From JBBECF01 sp040881945 (lineage in GTDB: Bacteria; Pseudomonadota; Alphaproteobacteria; Dongiales; Dongiaceae): a stretch of DNA of 22,421 nt. The stretch spans positions 1 to 22,421 of the forward strand of contig JBBECF010000119.1 in assembly GCA_040881945.1 (NCBI GenBank), read 5' to 3'. Below are positions 1-7,386 of the stretch, one piece after another (position 1 is the stretch's first letter; each line of letters starts with the position of its first letter). The notes beneath the pieces are model-generated. The model did not search any database and was not told the origin of the DNA. It worked only from the letters and a program-made list of their open reading frames with translations. The position numbers and the translations under genes were made by a program.

Positions 1-44
1 TGCACTTCGAGTATTCGACGACCAAGGGCGTGCCGGGCCTGTGA
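1..44 (+). CDS. 3' end of an unidentified gene (partial)
   Basis: The window opens inside a reading frame that ends at TGA 42-44. The visible C-terminal residues are HFEYSTTKGVPGL. They are too few to assign a family, and I do not recognise the ending with confidence. The rest of the gene lies before the window. A short GC hairpin (CCCGC at 63-67 and GCGGG at 71-75, 3-nt loop) follows 20 bases later, but it has no T-run, so I do not call it a terminator. Confidence 0.4.
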   Translation, partial: HFEYSTTKGVPGL

Positions 45-121
45 AACGGCCGCGCTGACCTGCCCGCGCGGCGGGTCTTAAGACAATGACCGTGCCTCAC
101 TCCGCCGCGGCGGGGGCGGGA

Positions 122-150
122 TTGATCTGGGCAGGCATTGAATCTATGCT
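122..150 (+). promoter_or_regulatory. candidate promoter of the HigBA-like pair
   Basis: TTGATC (122-127) and TATGCT (145-150) are 17 bases apart, a plausible sigma-70 arrangement ahead of the toxin start at 182. An inverted repeat TATGC/GCATA (145-149 and 158-162) overlaps the -10 region and could be an operator for the XRE partner. This rests on motif resemblance only. Confidence 0.3.
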
Positions 151-181
151 AGAATTGGCATAATGTCATCAGGATGACCGG

Positions 182-553
182 ATGCCGAAGCGGGCGCACA
201 GCGACTATTTGCCGAAGCCAGTACGATGGGTCGGCCGCAGCAAAGACGATCTGAGCGCATTTCCGGAAGACGTGAAACGCCGGGTCGGCGGCGCGCTGTG
301 GGAGGCCCAGCTCGGTCGCAGGGCGTTATATGCCAAGCCCCTTAGAGGTTTCGGCGGGGCGGGGGTATTGGAGGTCGTCGACGATTTCGACGGCGACACC
401 TATCGCGTGGTCTACACCGTTCGGTTCGCCGGAGTCGTTTACGTTCTCCACGCGTTTCAGAAGAAATCGACACACGGGATTGCGACGCCGAAGCACGAGA
501 TGGACGTAGTGCATGAGCGCCTGAAGCGGGCGCGGGAGGATTACCGGCAATGA
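182..553 (+). CDS. RelE/HigB-family toxin (phage Gp49-like)
   Basis: The 123-residue basic protein looks like the Gp49-like branch of the RelE/ParE toxin superfamily, which includes HigB; family members are ribosome-dependent mRNA interferases. Supporting features are the length, a central block of beta-strand-like segments (roughly residues 60-92), and the C-terminal segment AFQKKSTHGIATPKHE, a pattern typical of this family. The ATG at 182 is preceded by AGGA (171-174) at 7-nt spacing. The gene overlaps the downstream XRE gene by 4 bases (ATGA, 550-553), which implies translational coupling. Toxin-before-antitoxin order is usual for HigBA and unlike most type II systems. Cellular target and activity are inferred from the family, not shown here. 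Confidence 0.85.
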   Translation: MPKRAHSDYLPKPVRWVGRSKDDLSAFPEDVKRRVGGALWEAQLGRRALYAKPLRGFGGAGVLEVVDDFDGDTYRVVYTVRFAGVVYVLHAFQKKSTHGIATPKHEMDVVHERLKRAREDYRQ

Positions 554-900
554 CTCGTAAGCGAGAGAGCAACATCCCAGTGATTGCGAGCAGCGGCAAC
601 GTGTTCGCGGACCTCGGGTTCGCCGATGCCGAAGAGGAGTTGGCCAAGGCCCAACTGGCCTCGTACATCCGACACGTGCTCAAGCGCCGCCGCCTCACGC
701 AGGCTGCCGCGGCACGACTGATGGGCATCGATCAGCCCAAGGTCTCCGCGTTGCTCAATGGCCGGCTGGCGGGCTTCTCGAGTGAGAGGCTCATGCGCCT
801 CCTGACGGCGTTGGGGCACGACGTGGAGATCCTCGTCAAGGCGAAGCCGCGCGGCCGGTCACGCGGGCGCATCCTGGTGATCGGCGAAGCGCGGCCGTAG
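550..900 (+). CDS. XRE-family antitoxin / transcription regulator (HigA-like)
   Basis: The 116-residue protein has a helix-turn-helix of the XRE/HigA type at about residues 36-95: LTQAAAARLMGI, then DQPKVSALLNG, then the helix LMRLLTALGHDVEI. It would neutralise the toxin encoded just upstream and repress the shared promoter, as HigA-type antitoxins do. Its ATG lies inside the toxin stop (4-base overlap), so the two are co-translated. The C-terminus is short and rich in Arg/Lys (residues 97-108). A solitary XRE regulator would be the alternative, but the overlap with a RelE-like gene makes the antitoxin reading strong. Confidence 0.85.
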   Translation: MTRKRESNIPVIASSGNVFADLGFADAEEELAKAQLASYIRHVLKRRRLTQAAAARLMGIDQPKVSALLNGRLAGFSSERLMRLLTALGHDVEILVKAKPRGRSRGRILVIGEARP

Positions 901-1134
901 CCGCTCGTCAGCCGGGACGGCGAGGTACGGTCGAGCAGCGGCAACTCGACGGAGCGAGAGGAGCGAGGAAATCGCCGTCTGCCTCGGCGTGCTCTATCAT
1001 GGGATTCGCCACTTGACGGCCGATCCGACCGGCCATGCACATGCTCATCACGGTTGAGAAGGACGAGAAATAACGATTCCGCTCGCAGGAAGGGCACCCG
1101 GCGGTCGCGCGCGCCGTGGGCGGGCCGTCACGCT
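901..1134. other. intergenic stretch between two toxin-antitoxin pairs
   Basis: These 234 bases separate the convergent HigBA-like (+) and VapBC-like (-) pairs. I see no convincing gene, no hairpin with a T-run and no recognisable mobile-element remnant. Short open frames exist on both strands but have no family resemblance and look like GC-driven noise. Confidence 0.5.
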
Positions 1135-1563
1135 TCACGTGCTTGGGGCCAGGCCATATAAGTCCTGGACCACTGGCTGCCAGGGCGAACCTGCGATGCG
1201 GTTCAGAAAGCGTCGGTCCGCGGTGACGAGTGCCGCCGACGCCCGTTCCGCCACGGCCAGATAGAAGCAGTCGTAGATCGGATGGTCCAGGGCGCGACCG
1301 ATCGCCGCGGCACGGGAAACGATCGGCCGCAACGGCACGAAGTCGGCTATCGCACTGGCGAGACGCGCGAGGACGATATCGTATTGCTCGGCCACCATGT
1401 TGCCGCCCCTGAGCAGCCGCCACGCGGCATTGAAGACCTCAGCAAGGAGCAGTTCCGGGGCGATCAGGCGCTCCTCACGATTGAGCAGGCCGCGCGCCCT
1501 ATCCGAGCCCTGCTCCTCGACGAACCACTTGAGAGCGACGCTGGCATCGACGACCAGCGTCAT
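1135..1563 (-). CDS. vapC: PIN-domain ribonuclease toxin (VapC family)
   Basis: The 142-residue protein is a PIN-domain RNase. The acidic residues expected to hold Mg2+/Mn2+ are visible: D6 (VVDASVALKW), E42 (LLAEVFN), D98 (HPIYDCFYLAVAE) and D116 (TADRRFL). VapC-type toxins usually cleave tRNA or rRNA; the target here is unknown. The start ATG (1563-1561) overlaps the stop of the upstream antitoxin gene by 4 bases (ATGA), so translation is coupled. Length and motif spacing match intact VapC/FitB proteins, so the toxin appears functional. It converges on the HigBA-like pair, giving two different toxin-antitoxin systems within 1.6 kb. Confidence 0.92.
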   Translation of the reverse strand: MTLVVDASVALKWFVEEQGSDRARGLLNREERLIAPELLLAEVFNAAWRLLRGGNMVAEQYDIVLARLASAIADFVPLRPIVSRAAAIGRALDHPIYDCFYLAVAERASAALVTADRRFLNRIAGSPWQPVVQDLYGLAPST

Positions 1564-1793
1564 CGCCTGTCCCGATCCCGCCTAATCAGGTCCTCCGCAA
1601 GAGGGTGCTCCCCCGGCGGCGTCAAGGCTCTGGCCCGATCCAATTCGGTCAGCAGATCCTCGCGCCCTGGCGCTGCCGCCGACGTTAGAATCTCCCGTAA
1701 CTCCTGTTCGAGCGAATGTCCCCGCTGGGCCGCTTTGGCCTTCAGTCGGATTACGACATCGTCGTCCAAACTACGCACGATGACCTGCGCCAT
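1560..1793 (-). CDS. FitA/VapB-type antitoxin (ribbon-helix-helix)
   Basis: The 77-residue protein begins MAQVIVRSLDDDVVIRLKAKA and continues RGHSLEQELREIL. That is the ribbon-helix-helix pattern of FitA/Arc-like antitoxins: a beta strand with VIVRSL, followed by two helices. The C-terminal half (GREDLLTELDRARALTPPG) would wrap the toxin. I chose the ATG at 1793 because AAGGAA (complement of 1801-1806) lies 7 bases ahead of it; a further in-frame ATG at 1829 falls inside the operator palindrome. The stop overlaps the toxin start by 4 bases. It is predicted to repress its own promoter together with VapC. Confidence 0.88.
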   Translation of the reverse strand: MAQVIVRSLDDDVVIRLKAKAAQRGHSLEQELREILTSAAAPGREDLLTELDRARALTPPGEHPLAEDLIRRDRDRR

Positions 1794-1807
1794 GGCCGGG
1801 TTCCTTG

Positions 1808-1829
1808 TTGATATCAAGCATGATATCAT
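1808..1829 (-). promoter_or_regulatory. double palindromic operator of the VapBC/FitAB pair
   Basis: Two perfect 10-bp palindromes lie side by side: TTGATATCAA (1808-1817) and ATGATATCAT (1820-1829). They share the core TGATATCA, and their centres are 12 bases apart. They sit directly ahead of the antitoxin ribosome binding site. Ribbon-helix-helix antitoxins commonly bind such paired TGATATCA-like sites, so this is the expected autoregulatory operator. Binding itself is inferred. Confidence 0.65.
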
Positions 1830-1856
1830 GGTCGCACGGGAGCGGGAAGGGCCAGT

Positions 1857-1876
1857 AACTACCCAGAACTACCCAG
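1857..1876. repeat. 10-bp tandem duplication
   Basis: AACTACCCAG occurs twice in immediate succession (1857-1866 and 1867-1876), between the antitoxin promoter region and the 3' end of the formate dehydrogenase alpha gene. It is too short to interpret, but it lies at the junction between the accessory toxin-antitoxin segment and the metabolic block. Confidence 0.6.
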
Positions 1877-1938
1877 CGAGCGGTCGGATCGGCCGGATCG
1901 AGGCGTAGGCGGCCGACCCCGCTCCAGCCCGTCCCGCC

Positions 1939-4722
1939 TCACTCCGCCGCCTTCTCGGCCGCCGCCTTCTCCACCCGCGCCGCGCAGAACTTGAACTCGG
2001 GGATCTTGCCGACCGGGTCGAGCGCCGGGTTGGTCAGCAGGTTCGCCGCCGCCTCGACATAGGCGAAGGGGATGAACACCATGCCCGGCGGCACCGCGCC
2101 GTCGCTGCGCGCGGCGAGCTCGATCGCGCCGCGCCGCGTGCTGACGCGCACGCGGCCCCCCGGCGCCACGCCGAGCCGGCGCAGGTCGGCCGGGCTGAGG
2201 CTGGCGACGGCGGCGGGCTCGAGCGCGTCGAGGGTCGAGGCGCGCCGGGTCATCGCCCCGGTGTGCCAGTGCTCGAGCTGGCGGCCGGTCGAGAGCACCA
2301 TCGGATAGTCGTCGTCGGGCTGCTCGTCGGGCGGGACGATCGCCGCCGGCACCAGCTTGCCGCGGCCGCTGGCGGTCGGGAAGCCGTCGCCGAACACGAC
2401 CGCGTGCCCGGGCCGGTCCGGCGCGTCGCTCGGGTAGGTCACCGAGCTCTCGCGCAGCAGCCGGTCCCAGGTGATGTTGGCGAGCGACGGCATGGCGCGC
2501 GTCATCTCGGCGAACACGTCGCGCGGGTGGGCGTAGCGCCAATCGAGTCCCAGGCGCCGCGCCATCTCCTGGACGATCTCCCAGTCGCGCCGCGCCGCGC
2601 CGGGCAAGGGCAGCGCAGCCCGCCCCATCTGCACCTGGCGGTTGGTGTTGGTGACCGTGCCGTCCTTTTCGGGCCAGGCCGAGGCCGGCAGCACGACGTC
2701 GGCATAGGCCGCCGTCTCGGTCAGGAACAGGTCCTGGACGACGAGGTGATCGAGCCGGGCCAGCGCCTCGCGGGCGTGGGTGAGATCGGGGTCCGACATC
2801 GCCGGATTCTCGCCCATGACGTACATGCCCTTGATGCGCCCGGCATGGGCCGCGTTGACGATCTCGACCACGGTCAACCCCGGCTCGGGGTCGAGCTTGG
2901 CGCCCCACAATTCCTCGAAGAAGGCGAGATCCGGCGCGCTGCGCACCTTGCGGTAGTCGGGGAAGAACATGGGGATGAGACCGGCGTCCGACGCCCCTTG
3001 CACATTGTTCTGCCCGCGCAGCGGGTGCAGGCCGGTGCCCGGCCGCCCGACCTGGCCGCAGATCAGCGCCAGCGAGATCAGGCAGCGCGCGTTGTCCGTC
3101 CCGTGCACGTGCTGCGAGATACCCATGCCCCAGAAGACGATCGCGGCCTCGGCCCGGGCATAGGCGCGGGCCACGGTACGGATCGTCGCGGCGTCGATGC
3201 CGCACACCGGCGCCATCTTCTCCGGCGGATAGTCCGCGAGGTGCGCCTTCAGGGCCGCGAAGCCCTCGGTCTGCGCCTCGACGTACTGGCGGTCGTAGAG
3301 CTCCTCGGCGACGATGACGTGGAGGATGGCGTTGAGCAGCGCCACATCGGTGCCCGGCTTGAATTGCAGCATGTGGGTGGCGTGGCGCTTCAGCGCCTGG
3401 CCGCGCGGGTCCATGACGATCAGCGTCTTGCCGGCCTTGACCGCCTGCTTGAAAAAGGTAGCGGCGACCGGGTGGTTCTCGGTCGGGTTGGCGCCGATGA
3501 CGACGATCACGTCGGCGTTTTCGACCTCGTTGAAGGTGGCGGTGACGGCACCCGATCCGATCGTTTCCATCAGCGCCGCGACGGACGAGGCGTGGCACAG
3601 CCGCGTGCAGTGGTCGACGTTGTTCGAGCCGAAGCCGGTGCGCACCAGCTTCTGGAACAGATAGGCTTCCTCGTTCGATCCCTTGGCCGAGCCGAAGCCG
3701 GCGAGCGCGCGGCCGCCGTCGCGTTCGCGGATGCGCTTCAGTCCGCCGGCGGCGGCGTCGAGCGCCTCCTCCCAGCTCGCCTCGCGGAACCAGGCCCGGC
3801 GCTCGGTCGAATTGGCGCCCGGATCCTTGGTCTTGGGCGCGTCGGCGCGGCGCATCAGCGGCTTGGTCAGGCGGTCGCGGTGGGTGATGTAATCGAAGCC
3901 GAAGCGGCCCTTGACGCACAGCCGCGCCTGGTTCGCCGGGCCGTCGCGCCCGTCGACCGACAGCAGCTTGTCGTCTTTGATGTTGTAGGTGATCTGGCAG
4001 CCGACCCCGCAATACGGGCAGACGCTGTCCACCTGGCGGTCGGCGTACTGGGTGCGGACATTGCGCTCGTCGAGCAGCGTCGCCGGCATCAGCGCGCCCG
4101 TCGGGCAGGCCTGCACGCATTCGCCGCAGGCGACGCAGGTGCTGTCGCCCATGGGATCGTCGAAATCGAACACGATCTTGGCCCCGGCGCCGCGATAGGC
4201 CATGCCGATCACGTCGTTGACCTGGATCTCGCGGCAGGCGCGCACGCAAAGGTTGCAGTGGATGCAGGCGTCGAGGTTGACGCGCATCGCCGGGTGGCTG
4301 GGGTCGGGCCCCGGCACGCCGTCGCCGGCCGCGGCGCGGCGCGGGAAGCGACTCGTCGCCACGCCCATCGCATCGGCCCAGCGCCAGAATTCCGAGGTCG
4401 GGTCGTGGGCGACGTCCTTGCCCGGCTGGTCGGCGACCAGCAGCTCCATGACCATCTTGCGCGCCGTCTTCGCCCGCGCATTGTCGGCGGTCACTTGCAT
4501 GCCGGGCGTCGGCTTGCGGATGCAGGAGGCGGCGAGCACGCGCTCGCCCTCGATCTCGACCATGCAGGCGCGGCAATTGCCGTCGGCGCGATAGCCCGGA
4601 AAGGGTTGCCAGCATAGGTGCGGAATTTCCTGGCCCAGGCGGTTGGCCACCTGCCAGATGGTCTCGCCCGGCTCGGCCTCGACCTCGCGGCCGTCGAGGC
4701 TGAAGGCGATGCGATCGGTCAT
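1939..4722 (-). CDS. fdhA: NAD-dependent formate dehydrogenase, catalytic alpha subunit
   Basis: The 927-residue molybdenum/tungsten enzyme oxidises formate to CO2. Visible in order are: an N-terminal [2Fe-2S] domain (C37, C50, C53, C67); two [4Fe-4S] ferredoxin motifs (C153/156/159/163 and C196/199/202/206); the [4Fe-4S] motif of the molybdopterin domain (C235, C238, C242, C269); then C376-H377 in RLCHASSV, the expected metal-ligand cysteine (selenocysteine in E. coli FdhF) and its catalytic histidine. The C-terminal part has the usual molybdopterin dinucleotide-binding domain. The ATG at 4722 overlaps the stop of the beta subunit (ATGA) and has GGGGAG ahead. The open frame continues upstream, but the homology starts at MTDRIAFSLDG. 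It should pass electrons to the fused beta subunit for NAD+ reduction in the cytoplasm. No fdhD sulfurtransferase or cofactor genes are in the window. Confidence 0.95.
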   Translation of the reverse strand: MTDRIAFSLDGREVEAEPGETIWQVANRLGQEIPHLCWQPFPGYRADGNCRACMVEIEGERVLAASCIRKPTPGMQVTADNARAKTARKMVMELLVADQPGKDVAHDPTSEFWRWADAMGVATSRFPRRAAAGDGVPGPDPSHPAMRVNLDACIHCNLCVRACREIQVNDVIGMAYRGAGAKIVFDFDDPMGDSTCVACGECVQACPTGALMPATLLDERNVRTQYADRQVDSVCPYCGVGCQITYNIKDDKLLSVDGRDGPANQARLCVKGRFGFDYITHRDRLTKPLMRRADAPKTKDPGANSTERRAWFREASWEEALDAAAGGLKRIRERDGGRALAGFGSAKGSNEEAYLFQKLVRTGFGSNNVDHCTRLCHASSVAALMETIGSGAVTATFNEVENADVIVVIGANPTENHPVAATFFKQAVKAGKTLIVMDPRGQALKRHATHMLQFKPGTDVALLNAILHVIVAEELYDRQYVEAQTEGFAALKAHLADYPPEKMAPVCGIDAATIRTVARAYARAEAAIVFWGMGISQHVHGTDNARCLISLALICGQVGRPGTGLHPLRGQNNVQGASDAGLIPMFFPDYRKVRSAPDLAFFEELWGAKLDPEPGLTVVEIVNAAHAGRIKGMYVMGENPAMSDPDLTHAREALARLDHLVVQDLFLTETAAYADVVLPASAWPEKDGTVTNTNRQVQMGRAALPLPGAARRDWEIVQEMARRLGLDWRYAHPRDVFAEMTRAMPSLANITWDRLLRESSVTYPSDAPDRPGHAVVFGDGFPTASGRGKLVPAAIVPPDEQPDDDYPMVLSTGRQLEHWHTGAMTRRASTLDALEPAAVASLSPADLRRLGVAPGGRVRVSTRRGAIELAARSDGAVPPGMVFIPFAYVEAAANLLTNPALDPVGKIPEFKFCAARVEKAAAEKAAE

Positions 4723-6437
4723 GTCGTCTCCCCGCGGAAATGCTTCATTACCATCTTGACCGGGTTGCAGGCGGCCTGGCCGAGGCCGCAGATCGAGGCG
4801 TCGGTCATCGCCGCCGCCAGCTCGCCGAGCAGCGCCTCGTCCCACACCGGCTGCTGCATCAGCCTGACCGCTTTCTCCGTGCCGACGCGGCAGGGCGTGC
4901 ATTGGCCGCAGCTTTCGTCTTCGAAGAAGCGCATCAGATTGAGCGCCGCCGCGCGCGCGCTGTCCTGGTCGGACAGCACGACGACGGCCGCCGATCCGAT
5001 CAGGCAGCCATGCGGCTCCAGCGTGCCGAAGTCGAGCGCGATGTCGCCCATCGCCGCCGGCAGGATGCCGCCCGAGGCGCCGCCCGGCAGATAGGCCTTG
5101 AAGACGTGGCCGTCGGCCATGCCGCCGCAATATTCATCGATCAGCTCGCGCACGGTGATGCCGGCGGGCGCCAGCTTCATCCCCGGCTCCTTGACGCGGC
5201 CGGAGACCGAGAAGCTGCGCAGGCCCTTGCCGCCGTGGCGGCCCTGGCCGGCGAACCATTCGGGGCCGCGCTCGACGATCTCGCGCACCCAATACACGGT
5301 CTCGACGTTGTGGATCAGGGTCGGGCGCCCGAACAGCCCGACCTGCGACGGATAGGGCGGCTTGTGCCGGGGCATGCCGCGCTTGCCCTCGATGCTCTCC
5401 AGCATCGCCGACTCCTCGCCGCAAATATAGGCGCCGGCGCCGCGCCGCAGGTGGATGCGCGTCCCGGCGCTCAGCCCCTGCGCCTCGAGGCGGCCGATCT
5501 CGTCGTGCAGCACCTCGCGGATCGCCGGGTACTCGTCGCGCAGGTAGACGTAGGCGTCGGCCGCCTCGACCGCCCAGGCGGCGATCAGCATGCCCTCGAG
5601 AAAGCGATGCGGCGCCGTCTCCAGATAGACGCGGTCCTTGAAGGTGCCGGGCTCGCCCTCGTCGGCGTTGATGGCGAGCAGCCGCGGGGCCGGCTCCTGG
5701 CGCACGAAACGCCACTTGCGCCCGGCCGGGAAGCCGGCGCCGCCCAGGCCGCGCAACCCGCTCGCCTCGAGGAGGCCGATCATCTGATCGACGCCGCGCC
5801 GGCCGGCGCGGCAGTCGGCGAGCAGCGCGTAACCGCCGCCGGCGCGGTATTTGTCCAGGCTCTCATAGGGCGGCACCAGCGGATGCGTCGCGCCGGAAGC
5901 GACGGCGGAGGCGACGCTCGATTCGGTGGCCCGATCGACGAACCGGTGACCGACCTCGGCCACCGGCGCCCGCTCGCAGCGTCCGACGCAGGGCGCCCGC
6001 ACCACGCGCACGCCGGCGCCCAGCGCCGCCGGCAACGCCGCCAGCAGTTTCTGCGCGCCCATCAGCTCGCAGGTCAGGCTGTCGCAGACCCGCACGGTCA
6101 GCGCCGGCGGCGGCGCCTCGCCGTCGAGCACGACGTCGAAATGGGCGTAGAAGGTCGCCACCTCATAGACCTCGGCCAGCGCCATCCGCATCTCGTCGGC
6201 GAGCGCCGCCAGATGCGCCGCCGACAGGCAGCGATGGCGGTCCTGGATCAAATGCAGATGCTCGATCAACAGGTCGCGCCGGCGCGGCCGATCGCCGAGC
6301 AGCGTCCGCACCTCGTCCCGCGCCGCCGGATCGACCTGCCGTCCCTTGGGATGCGACCGCGGCCGCCGCCGCCCGGTCCCCGGGGGAATCGCGCGCGGGG
6401 CCGGCGACGAAAGAGCGGAATCGTTATTGTCTGGCAC
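4719..6437 (-). CDS. fdhB: formate dehydrogenase beta subunit (NuoE-NuoF fusion, NADH/FMN)
   Basis: The 572-residue fusion combines a NuoE-like thioredoxin-fold domain (about residues 35-180) with a NuoF-like diaphorase (about 190-572). The NuoE part carries the [2Fe-2S] cysteines C118, C123, C150 and C154. The NuoF part has the nucleotide/FMN motif GLGGAGFP (230-237), NADEGEPGTFKDR (257-269) and the [4Fe-4S] cysteines C510, C513, C516 and C550. It would accept electrons from the alpha subunit and reduce NAD+. Such fused subunits are known from two-subunit soluble formate dehydrogenases of methylotrophs. The start is GTG at 6437, with GAGG 6 bases ahead; the first roughly 35 residues are low-complexity and could be untranslated. 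The stop overlaps the alpha-subunit start by 4 bases, and 45 bases separate it from the SucD-like gene. Confidence 0.93.
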   Translation of the reverse strand: MPDNNDSALSSPAPRAIPPGTGRRRPRSHPKGRQVDPAARDEVRTLLGDRPRRRDLLIEHLHLIQDRHRCLSAAHLAALADEMRMALAEVYEVATFYAHFDVVLDGEAPPPALTVRVCDSLTCELMGAQKLLAALPAALGAGVRVVRAPCVGRCERAPVAEVGHRFVDRATESSVASAVASGATHPLVPPYESLDKYRAGGGYALLADCRAGRRGVDQMIGLLEASGLRGLGGAGFPAGRKWRFVRQEPAPRLLAINADEGEPGTFKDRVYLETAPHRFLEGMLIAAWAVEAADAYVYLRDEYPAIREVLHDEIGRLEAQGLSAGTRIHLRRGAGAYICGEESAMLESIEGKRGMPRHKPPYPSQVGLFGRPTLIHNVETVYWVREIVERGPEWFAGQGRHGGKGLRSFSVSGRVKEPGMKLAPAGITVRELIDEYCGGMADGHVFKAYLPGGASGGILPAAMGDIALDFGTLEPHGCLIGSAAVVVLSDQDSARAAALNLMRFFEDESCGQCTPCRVGTEKAVRLMQQPVWDEALLGELAAAMTDASICGLGQAACNPVKMVMKHFRGETT

Positions 6438-6482
6438 CGCGAACCTCGATCTCTTGCGAACTGGGCGCGGACGCGCCGGCGG

Positions 6483-7358
6483 TCAATGCGCCAAGGCGCG
6501 CAGCATGGTCGTGCCGATGGCGGCGGGCGATTCGGCGACGTGGACGCCGGCGCGGCGCAGGGCCTCGATCTTCGCGGCGGCGCCGCCCGCGCCCTCGGCG
6601 CTGAGGGTGCCGGCATGACCCATGCGTCGGCCGGGCGGCACGCAGCGGCCCGCGATATAGGCGACCACCGGTTTCGCCGGCTTCCTCTCGCTCAGATACG
6701 CGGCCGCGTCCTCTTCCGCCGTGCCGCCGATCTCGCCGATCAGGACGACGCCCGCGGTTCCGGGATCGGCCAGGAACAACTCCAGGCAATCGACGAAGCC
6801 CATGCCATAGACCGGGTCGCCGCCGATGCCGATGACGGTCGATTGCCCGAGCCCGGCGGCGGTCGTCTGCGCCACCGCCTCGTAGGTCAGGCTGGCCGAG
6901 CGCGACGCGATGCCGACGGTGCCGCGGCGATGAATGTGTCCCGGCATGATGCCGATCTTGCATGCCTCCGGGGTGATGATGCCCGGCGTGTTCGGGCCGA
7001 TCAACCGCGTCCGCGTGCCCTCGAGCGCGCGCTTCACCCGCACCATGTCGAGCACCGGGATGCGCTCGGTGACGCAGACCACCAGCGCCAGCCCGGCCGC
7101 GACGGCTTCGAGGATGGCGTTGGCCGCGAAGGGCGGCGGCACGAAGATCACGCTGGCGTCGGCGCCGGTCGCCGCCACCGCCTCGGCGACGCCGTCGAAC
7201 ACCGGAAGCTGCAGGTGCCGGGTGCCGCCCTTGCCGGGCGTCACGCCGCCGACGATCCGGGTGCCGTAGGCGATCGCCTGTTCGCAGTGAAACGTCGCCT
7301 GCGCGCCGGTGAAGCCCTGACAGATGACCTTGGTCTCGGCCGCGGCCAGAATCGCCAT
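6483..7358 (-). CDS. SucD-like acyl-CoA ligase alpha subunit (succinate/malate-CoA ligase family)
   Basis: The 291-residue protein matches the CoA-binding and phosphohistidine subunit of ADP-forming acyl-CoA ligases (SucD, MtkB). Visible are the Rossmann start VICQGFTGAQATFH, the CoA-site segment SRSASLTYEA (152-161; SucD usually has SRSGTLTYEA), GQSTVIGIGGDP (171-182), the GEIGGTAEE loop (208-216) and the phosphorylated histidine H248 in RRMGHAGTL. The loop after GGDP reads VYGMGF, where E. coli SucD has IPGSNF. It pairs with the SucC-like gene 28 bases upstream; GGGGAGG precedes the ATG. Linked to formate dehydrogenase rather than to TCA-cycle genes, it is unlikely to be the housekeeping succinyl-CoA synthetase. 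Malate-CoA ligase or a ligase for another (hydroxy)acid is more plausible. Confidence 0.88.
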   Translation of the reverse strand: MAILAAAETKVICQGFTGAQATFHCEQAIAYGTRIVGGVTPGKGGTRHLQLPVFDGVAEAVAATGADASVIFVPPPFAANAILEAVAAGLALVVCVTERIPVLDMVRVKRALEGTRTRLIGPNTPGIITPEACKIGIMPGHIHRRGTVGIASRSASLTYEAVAQTTAAGLGQSTVIGIGGDPVYGMGFVDCLELFLADPGTAGVVLIGEIGGTAEEDAAAYLSERKPAKPVVAYIAGRCVPPGRRMGHAGTLSAEGAGGAAAKIEALRRAGVHVAESPAAIGTTMLRALAH

Positions 7359-7386
7359 CGCGCCGCCTCCCCTGCCCTATGCCCGC

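Noticed and set aside
901..1134. Possible gene remnant on the minus strand between the toxin-antitoxin pairs.
   Set aside because: No recognisable family similarity, no ribosome binding site, and the composition fits random high-GC open frames.
1859..5130. Very long open frames overlap fdhA on both strands and in other phases, including an extension of the fdhA frame up to 5130.
   Set aside because: They are Arg/Ala/Gly-rich with no family motifs, as expected in high-GC DNA opposite or beside a real gene. fdhA homology begins at 4722.
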